A model generated the notes under the pieces. That model ran no database searches. It saw only the letters and a list, made by a program, of their open reading frames with translations, and was not told where the DNA came from. From Nitrobacter sp051535215 (lineage in GTDB: Bacteria > Pseudomonadota > Alphaproteobacteria > Rhizobiales > Xanthobacteraceae): a stretch of 64,000 nucleotides of DNA. Position 1 is the first letter of the stretch. The number at the start of each line of letters is the position of its first letter. Shown piece by piece: positions 53,605 to 63,025 of the stretch. The stretch lies in the NCBI RefSeq assembly GCF_051535215.1, contig NZ_JBPPLY010000011.1:1-64000 (forward strand), given 5' to 3'. A program made the translations under genes and the position numbers.

Positions 53605-53658
53605 TGTAAGCTCTGTGTAAGGTCCGTGTCATGAATAGCATTGTAAGGCTAACGTAAG
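53605..53658 (+). promoter_or_regulatory. direct-repeat operator for the response regulator
   Basis: TGTAAG occurs at 53605 and 53616, and TGTAAG/CGTAAG at 53642 and 53653: two pairs, each with 11-bp period, as OmpR-family dimers bind. A TATAGC (53669-53674) lies 10 bp beyond, so the second pair covers the -35 region of the RND promoter. This suggests direct activation. Confidence 0.65.
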
Positions 53659-53825
53659 ATGCAACTCCTATAGCAGATATGCCGTGCATCGGATCGAGGT
53701 TTCGTCATGCTTGTCGGCAAAATCGCTTGAGCCGGCAAGGTCTTGAACCGAAGGCGTCGATCCTGAGGAGGCAGGCGGCCTCCCGGCATATCAAGCTGAG
53801 CACGAGGAAGTGGAGACGCGAAGCA

Positions 53826-55082
53826 ATGCTTCGTCTGGAATCATTCTGGCGGGCGCGGACGGTCCCACGGACCATCATCGGCCTGTTGACCGTACTGGTC
53901 ATGATTGCAGCGGCGGCGATCGTTCTGAAGGTCGACCGTGGCAGCGCCGCCCGCAGTCCAGCGCTGGACAGCGAAATCAAGCCGGCCGACGGAAAGCTGC
54001 GCCTTACCGCATCGCAGTGGAGCACCGTGACGGTGCAGCCCGTCGAGCAACAGGCGTTCCGTTCGGAATTCCGTACCGAAGGAAAGATCGCAATCGATCA
54101 GAACCTGTCGACCCGTATCTTCGCGCCATACGCGGGCCGGGTGACGAAATTGATGGTCGCGCCCGGCGATGACGTTCAGAAAGGCCAGCTTCTCTTTGTG
54201 ATCGCAGCGGCGGACTCCGTTGACGCACAGAGGGACTTCGTTGTCGCCCTGACGACCCGGAACAAGGCGGTTTCCCAGACGAACCTTGCGCAGATCGTCG
54301 AGCGACGGATGTCGACGCTGGCCAAGGACAGGGCAGCCTCGCAACGGGAATGGCAAGAGGCTCAGGCCAATCTCACCGCCGCGGAGAACGATTCCCGTTC
54401 GGCGGAGATCGCCCTTCAGGCCGCGCGCAACCGGCTGCGACTGGTCGGCAAAACCGATGCGGAAATCGAAGCGTTCGAGAAAACCGGCGCGCTCACGCCC
54501 GATGCTCCGGTATACGCGCCGCTGGCCGGGACCGTTCTGCAACGCAAAATCGGCCCCGGACAGTATGTCAGCGCCGGAGCGGGCGACAGCGATCCGGTGT
54601 TCCTGATCGGAGACACCTCGAAAGTCTGGATCGCGGCCTATGTGCGGGAGACCGACGTCGCCAAGGTAAGAATCGGCGAGCGGCTGATGTTCAAGGTGCT
54701 GACCCAGCCGGACCGCATGTTCGAGACGCGGATCGACTACGTTGCGCCGGGAATCGATCCGGACAGCCGCCGGCTACTGGTCCGCGCCAGCGTCGACAAT
54801 GCCGACGGGCTGCTCAAGCCCGAGATGTTTGCGAGCGTCACCATCGTCACCAGTGACGGGAGACCGACGCCGGCCGTGCCACTCGATGCCGTGATTTATG
54901 AAGGAAACAATGCGCGCGTCTGGGTCGTCGGCGACGACCACTCCGTCGAATTGCGCCAGATCAAGCTCGGTCAGTCGAGCGAACGGATGATCCAGGTCCT
55001 GGACGGACTCCACGCGGGCGAGAAGATCGTCACGCGGGGCAGTCTGTTCATTGACCGGATGACCACCGCCAAACAAACTTGA
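53826..55082 (+). CDS. RND efflux periplasmic adaptor (CusB/CzcB type)
   Basis: The 418-residue membrane fusion protein has an N-terminal anchor (TIIGLLTVLVMIAAAAIVL), lipoyl and barrel-sandwich halves (IFAPYAGRVTKLMVAPGDDV; VYAPLAGTVLQRKIGPGQYV) around a helical hairpin, and a beta-barrel/proximal region. It links the inner-membrane pump to the outer-membrane channel. ATG 53826 is chosen because GGAGACG precedes it; upstream frames run into the promoter. First gene of a three-gene operon. Confidence 0.9.
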   Translation: MLRLESFWRARTVPRTIIGLLTVLVMIAAAAIVLKVDRGSAARSPALDSEIKPADGKLRLTASQWSTVTVQPVEQQAFRSEFRTEGKIAIDQNLSTRIFAPYAGRVTKLMVAPGDDVQKGQLLFVIAAADSVDAQRDFVVALTTRNKAVSQTNLAQIVERRMSTLAKDRAASQREWQEAQANLTAAENDSRSAEIALQAARNRLRLVGKTDAEIEAFEKTGALTPDAPVYAPLAGTVLQRKIGPGQYVSAGAGDSDPVFLIGDTSKVWIAAYVRETDVAKVRIGERLMFKVLTQPDRMFETRIDYVAPGIDPDSRRLLVRASVDNADGLLKPEMFASVTIVTSDGRPTPAVPLDAVIYEGNNARVWVVGDDHSVELRQIKLGQSSERMIQVLDGLHAGEKIVTRGSLFIDRMTTAKQT

Positions 55083-55101
55083 TGAATACGGGCAGTTCGC
55101 A

Positions 55102-58100
55102 ATGATCGATCTGATCGTCGCGTTTGCATTGAGGCAGCGCGTTCTGATGCTGGTCGTGTTCGTCATGACGCTGGCCGGCGGTCTTGCTGCGTTCAAAGTC
55201 CTGAACATCGAGGCCTATCCCGATCCCGTTCCGCCCATGGTGGATGTCATCACTCAAAGCGCGGGACTTTCGGCCGAAGAAATCGAGCGCTACATCACGA
55301 TCCCGATCGAGACGCAGCTTTCCGGCGTGCCGAACCTCGGGGTGATGCGAACCATCTCCCTTTACGGACTGTCGGACGTCAAACTGCAGTTCACCTATGA
55401 TTTCACTTATGACGAGGCTCTTCAGCAGGTCCTCAACCGCCTGGCGCAACTCTCCGGATTGCCGGACGGTGTTCAACCCACCATCAGCCCGGTCAGTCCC
55501 ATCGGCGAAATATATCGTTACAGACTGGTCGGCCCACCCGGCTATAGCGTGCTCGACCTGAAGACTTTGCAGGACTGGGTTTTGCAGCGCCGCTTCCGCG
55601 CCGTTCCAGGCATCGTGGATGTCGTCGGCTGGGGCGGAAAGACCAAAACCTTCGAGCTGCAGGTCGATCTCGACAAGCTCATCGCCCACAATCTCACGCT
55701 GTCGCAATTGCTGCAGACGTTGCGAAGCAGCAACCTGAATGTCGGCGGAAACATCGTCAATCTCGGTACGCAATCGGCCGTCGTTCGTGGTGTCGGCCTG
55801 ATCCGGTCGGTCGACGACATCAGGAATACGATGTTGACTCAGGCGGGCGGCAATCCGGTGCTGATCGGCGATGTCGCCACGGTAATCGTCGGCCACCAAC
55901 CCCGCCTCGGCATTGCAGGCCAGGACAATGACGACGATATCGTCGAAGGCATCGTTCTGATGCGCCGTGGCCAGCAAAGCACCCCGACGATCGAGCGGGT
56001 AAAGGCGGAGGTCGAGCGCATCAACACGTCAGGCATTTTGCCGCCGGGCGTTCGGATCGAGCGCATCTACGACCGTCAGGATCTGATCGACACGACCACC
56101 CATACTGTCCTGCACAATATGCTGGTCGGCATTCTGCTGATCTTCGCATTGCAATGGGTGTTTCTCGGCAATCTTCGCAGCGCCCTGATCGTCGGCGCGA
56201 CGATCCCGTTCGCGCTGTTTTTCGCCGTCGGCGTCATGGTTCTGCGCGGAGAATCCGCCAACCTCTTGTCCGTCGGCGCCATCGATTTCGGCCTGATCGT
56301 CGATGCGACAGTCATCATGGTGGAGCGGATATTCCGGCAGCTCGGACAAGACGTGCCCGCTCGTTCCTCGGTAGAAAGCGAGGCCGGATTCAGCGGAAGG
56401 CTGCTCGCCATTTATACCGCGGCTATCAGCGTCAATCGTTCGATCCTGTTCGCGACCGGAATCATCATCGCCGGGTTTATTCCGCTTTTCACCATGAGCG
56501 GCGTGGAAGGGCATATCTTCGGCCCCATGGCGAAGACCTATGCATATGCCATCGCCGGAGGATTGATCGCCACGTTCACGGTTACGCCTGCGCTCAGCGC
56601 ACTTCTGCTGCCCGAGCATGTCGAAGAAACCGAGACGTGGCTGGTTCGGACGCTTCATCGCTTTTACAGTCCGGTTCTGCAACTCGCCGTCGCAAACCGA
56701 AGGCTGACGGCCATTCTGGCGCTGGGGGTTTTTATTCTGGCAGGCGCTGCGATCCATTTCCTGGGGCTGGAGTTTCTTCCCAAGCTGGAGGAAGGCAATC
56801 TGTGGATACGGGCCACCATGCCGGCGACGATCTCGCTTCAGGAAGGCAATGGCTATGCGAACCGCATGCGTCGGGTGATCCGCAGCTTTCCCGAGGTGGA
56901 AACGGTCGTCACCCAGCACGGTCGCCCGGACGACGGCACGGATGCAGCCGGCTTTTTCAATGTGGAGTTCTTCACGCCGCTGAAGCCGATCAGCCAATGG
57001 CGCGCCGGATTGAACAAGGAAAAGCTGACGGAAGAAATCCAGGCGCGGCTTGAGACTGAATTTCCGGGGATCGAGTTCAATTTCTCGCAGTACCTGCAGG
57101 ACAACGTCGCCGAGCAGGTGTCAGGCGTTAAAGGCGAAAACTCCATCAAGGTGTTCGGCAATGACTTGCAGGAACTGACGGATACGGCCGACAAGATCAA
57201 GGCGGTGCTCGCCACCGTGCCGGGAATAACGGACCTTGGCGTCTTCACATCGCTCGGCCAGCCAACCATCCAGATCGATATTGACCGCGAGCGCGCAGCA
57301 CGCTACGGGTTGTCGCCCGGCGATATCAATTCGACGATCCGGACCGCTGTCGGCGGCGAATCCGCGGGCGACGTCTATGAGCCGGGAAGCGATCGACACT
57401 TCCCGATCGTGGTCCGTCTCGCCCCGCAATATCGCCAGAGCGCGGAAGCCATCAGCAAGCTGACGATCGGCGCATCCGGCCCGAAAGGAATCACGCAGAT
57501 TCCCTTGAGCGAGGTCGCGCGCATCCAGCTCGTGAGCGGCCCTTCATACATCTATAGGGAACAGCAGCAGCGCTATCTGCCAATCAAGTTCAGCGTTCGC
57601 GACCGCGATCTCGGCAGCACCATCGAGGAAGCTCAGCAGCGCATCGCACAGGAAGTGCAATTACCGCCCGGCACCCAACTGCAGTGGGTCGGCGAATTCC
57701 GCAATCTGCAGGATGCGATCGGGCGGCTGCAGGTCGTCGTGCCGCTGAGCCTCGCGATTATCGGCCTGCTGCTCTGGATCAATTTCACCTCCGTGCGCGA
57801 TACCCTGCTTGCACTGAGCGTCATTCCGATGGCCGTGATCGGCGGCGTCTTTGCGCTGTTTCTGGCGCGGATTCCGTTCAGCGTTTCGGCGGCTATCGGC
57901 TTCATCGCGCTGTTCGGCATTTCCGTGATGAACGGCATCCTGATCCTGTCTCAGTACAACCAGTTCATCGATTCCGGCCTGCAGCGCATCGATGCGATCA
58001 TACGGGCCGGCGAAGCGCAAATGCGCCCGGTCCTGATGACCTGCGTGATAGCGGGGATCGGCCTGCTGCCCGCCGCCCTGTCCACCGGGATCGGATCGCA

Positions 58101-58251
58101 GGTGCAGAAACCGCTGGCGGTCGTGGTGGTCGGCGGAATGACGGTTGCTCCACTCGTCATTCTCGTTGTCTTGCCGGCTTTGATCTCGCTATTTTCTCGT
58201 CGAAGAATGGTGGCTGACGCTCCCGAATCGGCGCTCGAACCGGCAAAATAA
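55102..58251 (+). CDS. RND efflux permease, CusA/CzcA (heavy metal) family
   Basis: The 1049-residue inner-membrane pump has twelve helices and two large periplasmic loops. It follows the heavy metal family in opening (VLNIEAYPDPVPPMVDVIT) and in the helix 4 proton relay D395 and D401 (DFGLIVD). After the second Asp the family usually reads GAV...VEN, while here it is ATV...VER. Metal specificity (Cu, Ag, Zn, Co) cannot be read. Adjacent adaptor and outer-membrane genes and a two-component system fit inducible metal efflux. Confidence 0.9.
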   Translation: MIDLIVAFALRQRVLMLVVFVMTLAGGLAAFKVLNIEAYPDPVPPMVDVITQSAGLSAEEIERYITIPIETQLSGVPNLGVMRTISLYGLSDVKLQFTYDFTYDEALQQVLNRLAQLSGLPDGVQPTISPVSPIGEIYRYRLVGPPGYSVLDLKTLQDWVLQRRFRAVPGIVDVVGWGGKTKTFELQVDLDKLIAHNLTLSQLLQTLRSSNLNVGGNIVNLGTQSAVVRGVGLIRSVDDIRNTMLTQAGGNPVLIGDVATVIVGHQPRLGIAGQDNDDDIVEGIVLMRRGQQSTPTIERVKAEVERINTSGILPPGVRIERIYDRQDLIDTTTHTVLHNMLVGILLIFALQWVFLGNLRSALIVGATIPFALFFAVGVMVLRGESANLLSVGAIDFGLIVDATVIMVERIFRQLGQDVPARSSVESEAGFSGRLLAIYTAAISVNRSILFATGIIIAGFIPLFTMSGVEGHIFGPMAKTYAYAIAGGLIATFTVTPALSALLLPEHVEETETWLVRTLHRFYSPVLQLAVANRRLTAILALGVFILAGAAIHFLGLEFLPKLEEGNLWIRATMPATISLQEGNGYANRMRRVIRSFPEVETVVTQHGRPDDGTDAAGFFNVEFFTPLKPISQWRAGLNKEKLTEEIQARLETEFPGIEFNFSQYLQDNVAEQVSGVKGENSIKVFGNDLQELTDTADKIKAVLATVPGITDLGVFTSLGQPTIQIDIDRERAARYGLSPGDINSTIRTAVGGESAGDVYEPGSDRHFPIVVRLAPQYRQSAEAISKLTIGASGPKGITQIPLSEVARIQLVSGPSYIYREQQQRYLPIKFSVRDRDLGSTIEEAQQRIAQEVQLPPGTQLQWVGEFRNLQDAIGRLQVVVPLSLAIIGLLLWINFTSVRDTLLALSVIPMAVIGGVFALFLARIPFSVSAAIGFIALFGISVMNGILILSQYNQFIDSGLQRIDAIIRAGEAQMRPVLMTCVIAGIGLLPAALSTGIGSQVQKPLAVVVVGGMTVAPLVILVVLPALISLFSRRRMVADAPESALEPAK

Positions 58252-58290
58252 AACCGACTTTTGGCAGGCGATCGTAGAAAAGGAAAAGTT

Positions 58291-59844
58291 GTGGGGGGAG
58301 GCTGGCGAAGAGCATTGGCATCCGGCTTTTGCGGAAGCGGACGCGCTCATGCGCGATCCCCTGCACGTCTCCTGATCCTGTACGGGTTGCTATTCGCCTC
58401 GCAGGTACTCTCAGGCTGCGCGGTGGGGCCTGACTTCAAACCTCAGGCGCCCCCCGAAACCTCAAAATATCTTTCCGGTCCGGCGGCAGACCGCGTGCCG
58501 GGGCATCCCCTCGTACCTGACGCGGAAATTCCTTCCCAATGGTGGGAGTTGTTCCGCTCGCCTGCACTGAACCGAATCGTGGAAGACGGGATCGCACACA
58601 ATGCCGATCTCGCGGCGGCGGAGGCAGCAGTGAGGGTGGCGCAGGCCAACGCGCTGGCGCAGCGCGGCGCCTTGTTTCCGAGCGTGACCGGAGATTTCGA
58701 ATCCTCGCGTCAAAAGGTGGCGGTCGATCTGTCGTCGCCTCTTGAGTCCGGCGCCAATATTTTCAATCTGCATACCGGTCAGGTCACGGTCTCCTACGTC
58801 GCCGACGTCTGGGGGGGCACGCGCCGTCTTGTTGAGTCCGCAGATGCGCAAGCCGAGATGCGCGCGTTCCAGCGTGAAGGCGTCTATCTGACGCTGGCCA
58901 GCAACATCGCGCTTGCTGCGATCGAGGAAGGCCGGTTGCGCGGACAGATCGCGGCGACCCGCCGGGTCATTGACCTGCAGTCCGAGGTTCTCAAACTCTT
59001 GAAGCGGCAGCAGGAGCAGGGCCAGATCGCTCTGACCGACGTCGCCGCACAGGAAACCGCGGTCTCGCAGACCAGGCTTCTGTTGCCGCCGCTCGAAAGG
59101 CAGCTTGCGCAACAGCGTCATTTGTTGACGTTTTTGACCGGACGCTTGTCGAGCGACGCTCCGGCGGAAACTTTCAATCTCGGCTCGTTTCGAATGCCGC
59201 GCCGTCTTCCTCTGAGCCTGCCGGCTGATCTCGTAAGACAGCGTCCCGACATTCGCGCCGCCGAGGCCAGTCTCCATTCCACCAATGCGATGATAGGCGT
59301 CGCGATCGCCAACCGCTTGCCGCAGATTTCCCTGACCGGCAATGTCGGCGCAGCGGCCGCCCGATTTGCGCAGTTGGCCACGCCGGGAGCTGGCCTCTGG
59401 ATGCTGGCGGGGAATGCGGCGCAAACCATTTTCGATGCGGGAACGCTGCAAAACAAGCAGGTCGCCGCGGAAGAGGAAACCAATCAGGCTCTCGCTCAGT
59501 ATCGCAGCACGGTACTTGCTGCGTTTCAAAACGTCGCGGACGTCTTGCGGGCTCTTCAGGCCGGTACCCGCGCCATCAGTGCCGCGACAGATGCGGAGCG
59601 ATCCGCATCCGAAAGCATTTCGCTGTTGCGCAAGCAGGTGGATCAGGGGCAGATCAGCGTGCCGCTTCTGCTCGCCGCGCAACAGGCTTATCTGCAGACG
59701 TCTCTTGCGCGCCTCGATGCGCAGGCCTCGCAACTCGCCAATACGGTCGCGCTGTTTCAGGCCCTCGGCGGCGGCTGGTGGAACAGGGCTGATTCCGGGA
59801 AGCTCGATCAATCCCGGCTCAGTTCTAATGCTCCCCGGACTTGA
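58291..59844 (+). CDS. RND outer-membrane channel lipoprotein (NodT family)
   Basis: The 517-residue TolC-like protein has a lipoprotein signal (LLFASQVLSGC) and the two OEP repeats with long helices (HNADLAAAEAAVRVAQANAL; LRALQAGTRAISAATDAERS). GTG 58291 is preferred because AAGGAAAAG lies just before it; a TTG at 58261 is also in frame. It completes the tripartite pump started by the adaptor and permease genes. Confidence 0.88.
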   Translation: MGGGWRRALASGFCGSGRAHARSPARLLILYGLLFASQVLSGCAVGPDFKPQAPPETSKYLSGPAADRVPGHPLVPDAEIPSQWWELFRSPALNRIVEDGIAHNADLAAAEAAVRVAQANALAQRGALFPSVTGDFESSRQKVAVDLSSPLESGANIFNLHTGQVTVSYVADVWGGTRRLVESADAQAEMRAFQREGVYLTLASNIALAAIEEGRLRGQIAATRRVIDLQSEVLKLLKRQQEQGQIALTDVAAQETAVSQTRLLLPPLERQLAQQRHLLTFLTGRLSSDAPAETFNLGSFRMPRRLPLSLPADLVRQRPDIRAAEASLHSTNAMIGVAIANRLPQISLTGNVGAAAARFAQLATPGAGLWMLAGNAAQTIFDAGTLQNKQVAAEEETNQALAQYRSTVLAAFQNVADVLRALQAGTRAISAATDAERSASESISLLRKQVDQGQISVPLLLAAQQAYLQTSLARLDAQASQLANTVALFQALGGGWWNRADSGKLDQSRLSSNAPRT

Positions 59845-59868
59845 TCGAGTCTGGAGGGGCATCAGAAC
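59822..59868 (+). terminator. inverted repeat over the channel gene stop codon
   Basis: GTTCTAATGCTCCCC-GGACT and AGTCT-GGAGGGGCATCAGAAC pair with few mismatches around a six-base loop that holds the TGA stop. No T-run follows. It probably ends or protects the RND operon transcript. Confidence 0.6.
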
Positions 59869-59951
59869 CCGACCAGTCCATCGCCGCTTCGTTGATAAGG
59901 CAATGCCTTCTATTGTTGCAGTGGTACTTGCAAAATAACAAATGCATACCT

Positions 59952-60134
59952 TCACGTCGGACGACTAGAAACCTTGATGTCGATATCGTGTCCCTCACGT
60001 ATCGCGAGGCTTGCAGCGGCAACCGCGGCCTCAAAAGCAGCTTCCTTGGTCGCGTAATCGCTCTTGGCGTTCCCGTCATGCAGAACGGTCCATCCCTGCC
60101 CCCGCGGGGTCACCGCATATTGTGCAACTCCCAT
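59952..60134 (-). CDS. DUF2188-like small protein
   Basis: The 60-residue protein begins MGVAQYAVTPRGQGWTVLHD, then has a helix (ATKEAAFEAAVAAASLAIREG) and a final strand (DIDIKV). This is the layout of the DUF2188-like family, in which a short sheet packs on a helix; function unknown. GAGGAGG a few bases before ATG 60134 decides the start against a much longer frame from 60377, which would overlap the DUF72 remnant. Confidence 0.75.
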   Translation of the reverse strand: MGVAQYAVTPRGQGWTVLHDGNAKSDYATKEAAFEAAVAAASLAIREGHDIDIKVSSRPT

Positions 60135-60294
60135 AATTGCTATCCTCCTCCGCATGGTCGTCTTTACTGTCGCTGTTCGTGCATTCAATTCCTGATCGGC
60201 GGCGAAGGTTCCTCGATTGACCCACCACGCCGACACGCTCGTGCGCAGCAAACCGGCGGGAACGGGTACGCCAAGCTGCAGTTGTGCCTGAGGC

Positions 60295-60621
60295 GTGTGC
60301 AGTTCATTTCGACATCCGAGCTGGTCCGCGCCGGAAATATTTGACCTCCTGCGCGGCCACGGCAGCGCCCTTTGCATCTCGGATCATCACGACGCGCCGG
60401 CGCCCTGGACGGTAACCGCTCCGCATGTCTATGTTCGCGCTCATGGACCATCGGGAGACTATCGCGATCGTTATGCACCTCGAACGCTGGCTGCCTGGGC
60501 GCGGCGGCTTTCTCCCCTGCGAAAGGAAGGGCACAGTATCTACGTCTATTTCGACAACGACCAGAAGAGCGCAACTCCGCTCGATGCAGTGCGATTGATG
60601 CGTCTGAGGGGGCTGAGTTGA
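60295..60621 (+). pseudogene. 5'-truncated DUF72 gene
   Basis: The frame gives the C-terminal half of a DUF72 protein: SFRHPSW, ALCISDHHDAPAPWTVTAP, YVRAHGPSGDYRDRY, and VYFDNDQKSATPLDAVRLMR. The TIM-barrel N-terminal half (about 130 residues) is missing; the frame is closed by a TGA at 60289 and no matching sequence is seen upstream. It is most likely a remnant, since DUF72 needs the whole barrel. Confidence 0.75.
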
Positions 60622-60706
60622 GACTGTCTCTCATCAAGACAATTCGATTTTCTGAGGAGTTGAGTCCTTCCAAACGACGCATTTTCAGGAATCGATCCTA
60701 GTCACT

Positions 60707-61237
60707 CTACTTCGATCTATCCGTTCCGATCCCTATAGGCTCAGCCGGCCGTGCACTCTTGAGTGCACGGGTTTCGGCCCGGATCCGGATAGCGAGCACC
60801 AGCGCATTCATGACAGTGAAGACGGCTGCCAATAAAGGCAGATGAAGAGCGAGCGGTAGAACTGCAATTTCCGCGGCGACAATTGCGTAATTTGGATGCG
60901 ACAGATATCTGTACGGACCGGATGTGACGAGCGGCGCGTCGGGCAACACAATGATGCGCGTTGTCCATCGCGGTCCCAGCGTTGCAAGCACCCAAAAACG
61001 AAGACCCTGCAGCAAGATAAAAATCGCGAAGGCAACGACATTCACATCCTGATTTCGCCCCCATATCCACAACGCGATCAACCACGCAGCATGGGTCGCG
61101 ACCAGAAGCGGATAATGCTCCGGCGCAATCTCGACTGCGCCGCGCGCCAGCAAGCGGACCGTATTGTATCGGGACAGAACGAGTTCGCCCAGCCGCTGCA
61201 GCGTGACCAATGCAAGAATGAGCGTGGCTGCCGTCAC
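60707..61237 (-). CDS. isoprenylcysteine carboxyl methyltransferase family protein
   Basis: The 176-residue membrane protein has about five helices and the family's SAM site: GPYRYLSHPNYAIV and the later E-rich RIRAETRAL. It overlaps the type III polyketide synthase gene by 4 bp. In such pairs the methyltransferase is thought to methylate the alkylpyrone or alkylresorcinol product rather than a protein. Same-operon position supports that here. Confidence 0.88.
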   Translation of the reverse strand: MTAATLILALVTLQRLGELVLSRYNTVRLLARGAVEIAPEHYPLLVATHAAWLIALWIWGRNQDVNVVAFAIFILLQGLRFWVLATLGPRWTTRIIVLPDAPLVTSGPYRYLSHPNYAIVAAEIAVLPLALHLPLLAAVFTVMNALVLAIRIRAETRALKSARPAEPIGIGTDRSK

Positions 61238-62286
61238 GCTGCGTGACGCAGTGCGACGCAGCTTGCGGTGAAGCCCGGGCCTAGCGACGTCAATAGCGCT
61301 CGAGGCGGCAGGCCTCGTTCGCGGGCGCGTTCCAGCACGAACAGCACCGTGGCCGCCGACATGTTTCCATACTCGGCAATCACCGCCCTCTCATGATCCA
61401 GCGTTCCCTGATCGAGCGAGAACGCCCGCTCTATCGCGATGATGACTTTCGTGCCGCCGGGATGGCAGATGAAGCGGTCGATATCGTCGATCGACAGACC
61501 CATTCCAGATAGAATGGCCGTGACTCCGGGCTTCATGTGCTCAGCGACGAAGTCCGGAATCGTGCGCTGGAAGATCACGCCGAATCCCTCGGGGTCAACC
61601 CGCCACCCCATGATACTCAGCGTGTTCGGCCACAGATGCTCGCCAGTCGACTCGATACAAGTGGCGCCCCCGTCACCGGCGCGCAGCACGACAGCGGCGG
61701 CGCCGTCGCCGAAAAGACTGGCCGCGACGATATTGGCCTTGGTCAATTCATCATGGCGAACCGCGAGCGTGCAAAGTTCGAGCACCACAAGCAGCACATT
61801 GGTGCCGGGCCGCGCTTGCGCCAGTCGCGATGCAATGGACAGTCCGGCCACGCCACCCGCGCAGCCCAGACCAAAGACCGGGACGCGCGATACATCCGAC
61901 CGGAAGCCGAGTTTGCCGGCGACGCGCGCCTCTAGCGTCGGCGTCGCGATGCCGGTCGAGCATACCGTAACGACGGTGTCGATATCGGTTACTCTGAGAC
62001 CGGCACGCTCGATAGCCTTTTGCGCGACATCAATAAACAACACTTCGGCGCCTTCCAGAAAGGCCTGGGTTCGCTCCGGCCAGCCGCGCGGCTCGCAGTA
62101 CCACTCCATCGGCTTGACGCCGTAGCGATGCTGTATGCCGGTGTTGGCGAAAAGCGCAGAAAGCGTTTCGAATTGCGGATATTGCGAACCCAGCAGGAAA
62201 CGCGCCGCGTCAAGGATTTCCGTCTGATGAAACACGTTGGGAGGAACCCCGGTCGCCATCGAGACCAAAGCGGCCGCGTGTTTCAT
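61234..62286 (-). CDS. type III polyketide synthase (chalcone/stilbene synthase-like)
   Basis: The 350-residue thiolase-fold enzyme has the active Cys in FGLGCAGGVAGL (near residue 140) and the catalytic His and Asn in FICHPGGTKVI and AEYGNMSAATVLFVL. Bacterial members extend long acyl starters with malonyl-CoA to alkylpyrones or alkylresorcinols. The starter cannot be read from sequence. Co-translated with the methyltransferase gene. Confidence 0.92.
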   Translation of the reverse strand: MKHAAALVSMATGVPPNVFHQTEILDAARFLLGSQYPQFETLSALFANTGIQHRYGVKPMEWYCEPRGWPERTQAFLEGAEVLFIDVAQKAIERAGLRVTDIDTVVTVCSTGIATPTLEARVAGKLGFRSDVSRVPVFGLGCAGGVAGLSIASRLAQARPGTNVLLVVLELCTLAVRHDELTKANIVAASLFGDGAAAVVLRAGDGGATCIESTGEHLWPNTLSIMGWRVDPEGFGVIFQRTIPDFVAEHMKPGVTAILSGMGLSIDDIDRFICHPGGTKVIIAIERAFSLDQGTLDHERAVIAEYGNMSAATVLFVLERARERGLPPRALLTSLGPGFTASCVALRHAA

Positions 62287-62488
62287 AGCAATGCTCCTGC
62301 TACCGGCGCCGATATCCCGCGCCTCAGATCGACGAAACTACTTTTATCAGACTGATTTGAAGTAGAGGGTTCTGCATGCCCCACAGACGTTCATTAAAGC
62401 CAGCCAGGCTAAGGAATCGAGACGTCACTCGCGCTGCAGAATTATTCATTCGACAATATCTTGAACCAACTGAGTCATCCCCTTCCAA

Positions 62489-62998
62489 TCAACTCGTTTG
62501 CATTTTGGCCGTCACCTTGCGATTCTCGCCGAGGTTCGGCTTTTCGCCGGTCAGTCTCGCCTTGGCGAACTCGAAGAGCGTCGCCACCGCACTTGCAGGT
62601 CCGTCCCATAATTCCCCGATAAAAGGCTCAAACCGCAACAGGCATACATTGGGATCGGTTGGCCCTCCCGGCCACCACATCTCATCGGTCTTCCGCCACA
62701 CCGCCTCCGTCTTATCCGCGTCGCGGAGGACGAAGGCGTGGCCCGTGATGGACAGATAGGCTTTATCGCTCGAATCGATGAAGACGAGACCGACATCAGA
62801 TGTCGCCTCAACCTCCTCATCCTTGGCGCTACGCCGATCGGTTACGAAGTATATGAGGCTGGCGGCGCGATCGGGCCTCGCTTCCAGCGGCCGTGCGCGC
62901 AATCCATCAGCGAATTGCGTCGTCAACATGCACACACCAACTTTTTCGACGATGTCCCAGATGCGATCGATGGGATTCTGATCGTTCATCGTCGTCAC
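62489..62998 (-). CDS. pyridoxamine 5'-phosphate oxidase family, general stress type
   Basis: The 169-residue protein has the split-barrel flavin-binding fold of the general stress protein 26 group (IVEKVGVCMLTTQFADGLRA; LIYFVTDRRSAK; AYLSITGHAFVLRD). The cofactor may be FMN or F420-like; not settled. It follows the PRC-barrel gene by 27 bp on the same strand. An alternative start is ATG 62989. Confidence 0.88.
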   Translation of the reverse strand: MTTMNDQNPIDRIWDIVEKVGVCMLTTQFADGLRARPLEARPDRAASLIYFVTDRRSAKDEEVEATSDVGLVFIDSSDKAYLSITGHAFVLRDADKTEAVWRKTDEMWWPGGPTDPNVCLLRFEPFIGELWDGPASAVATLFEFAKARLTGEKPNLGENRKVTAKMQTS

Positions 62999-63025
62999 CG
63001 CTATCTGTCGACCACTTGGATTCGA

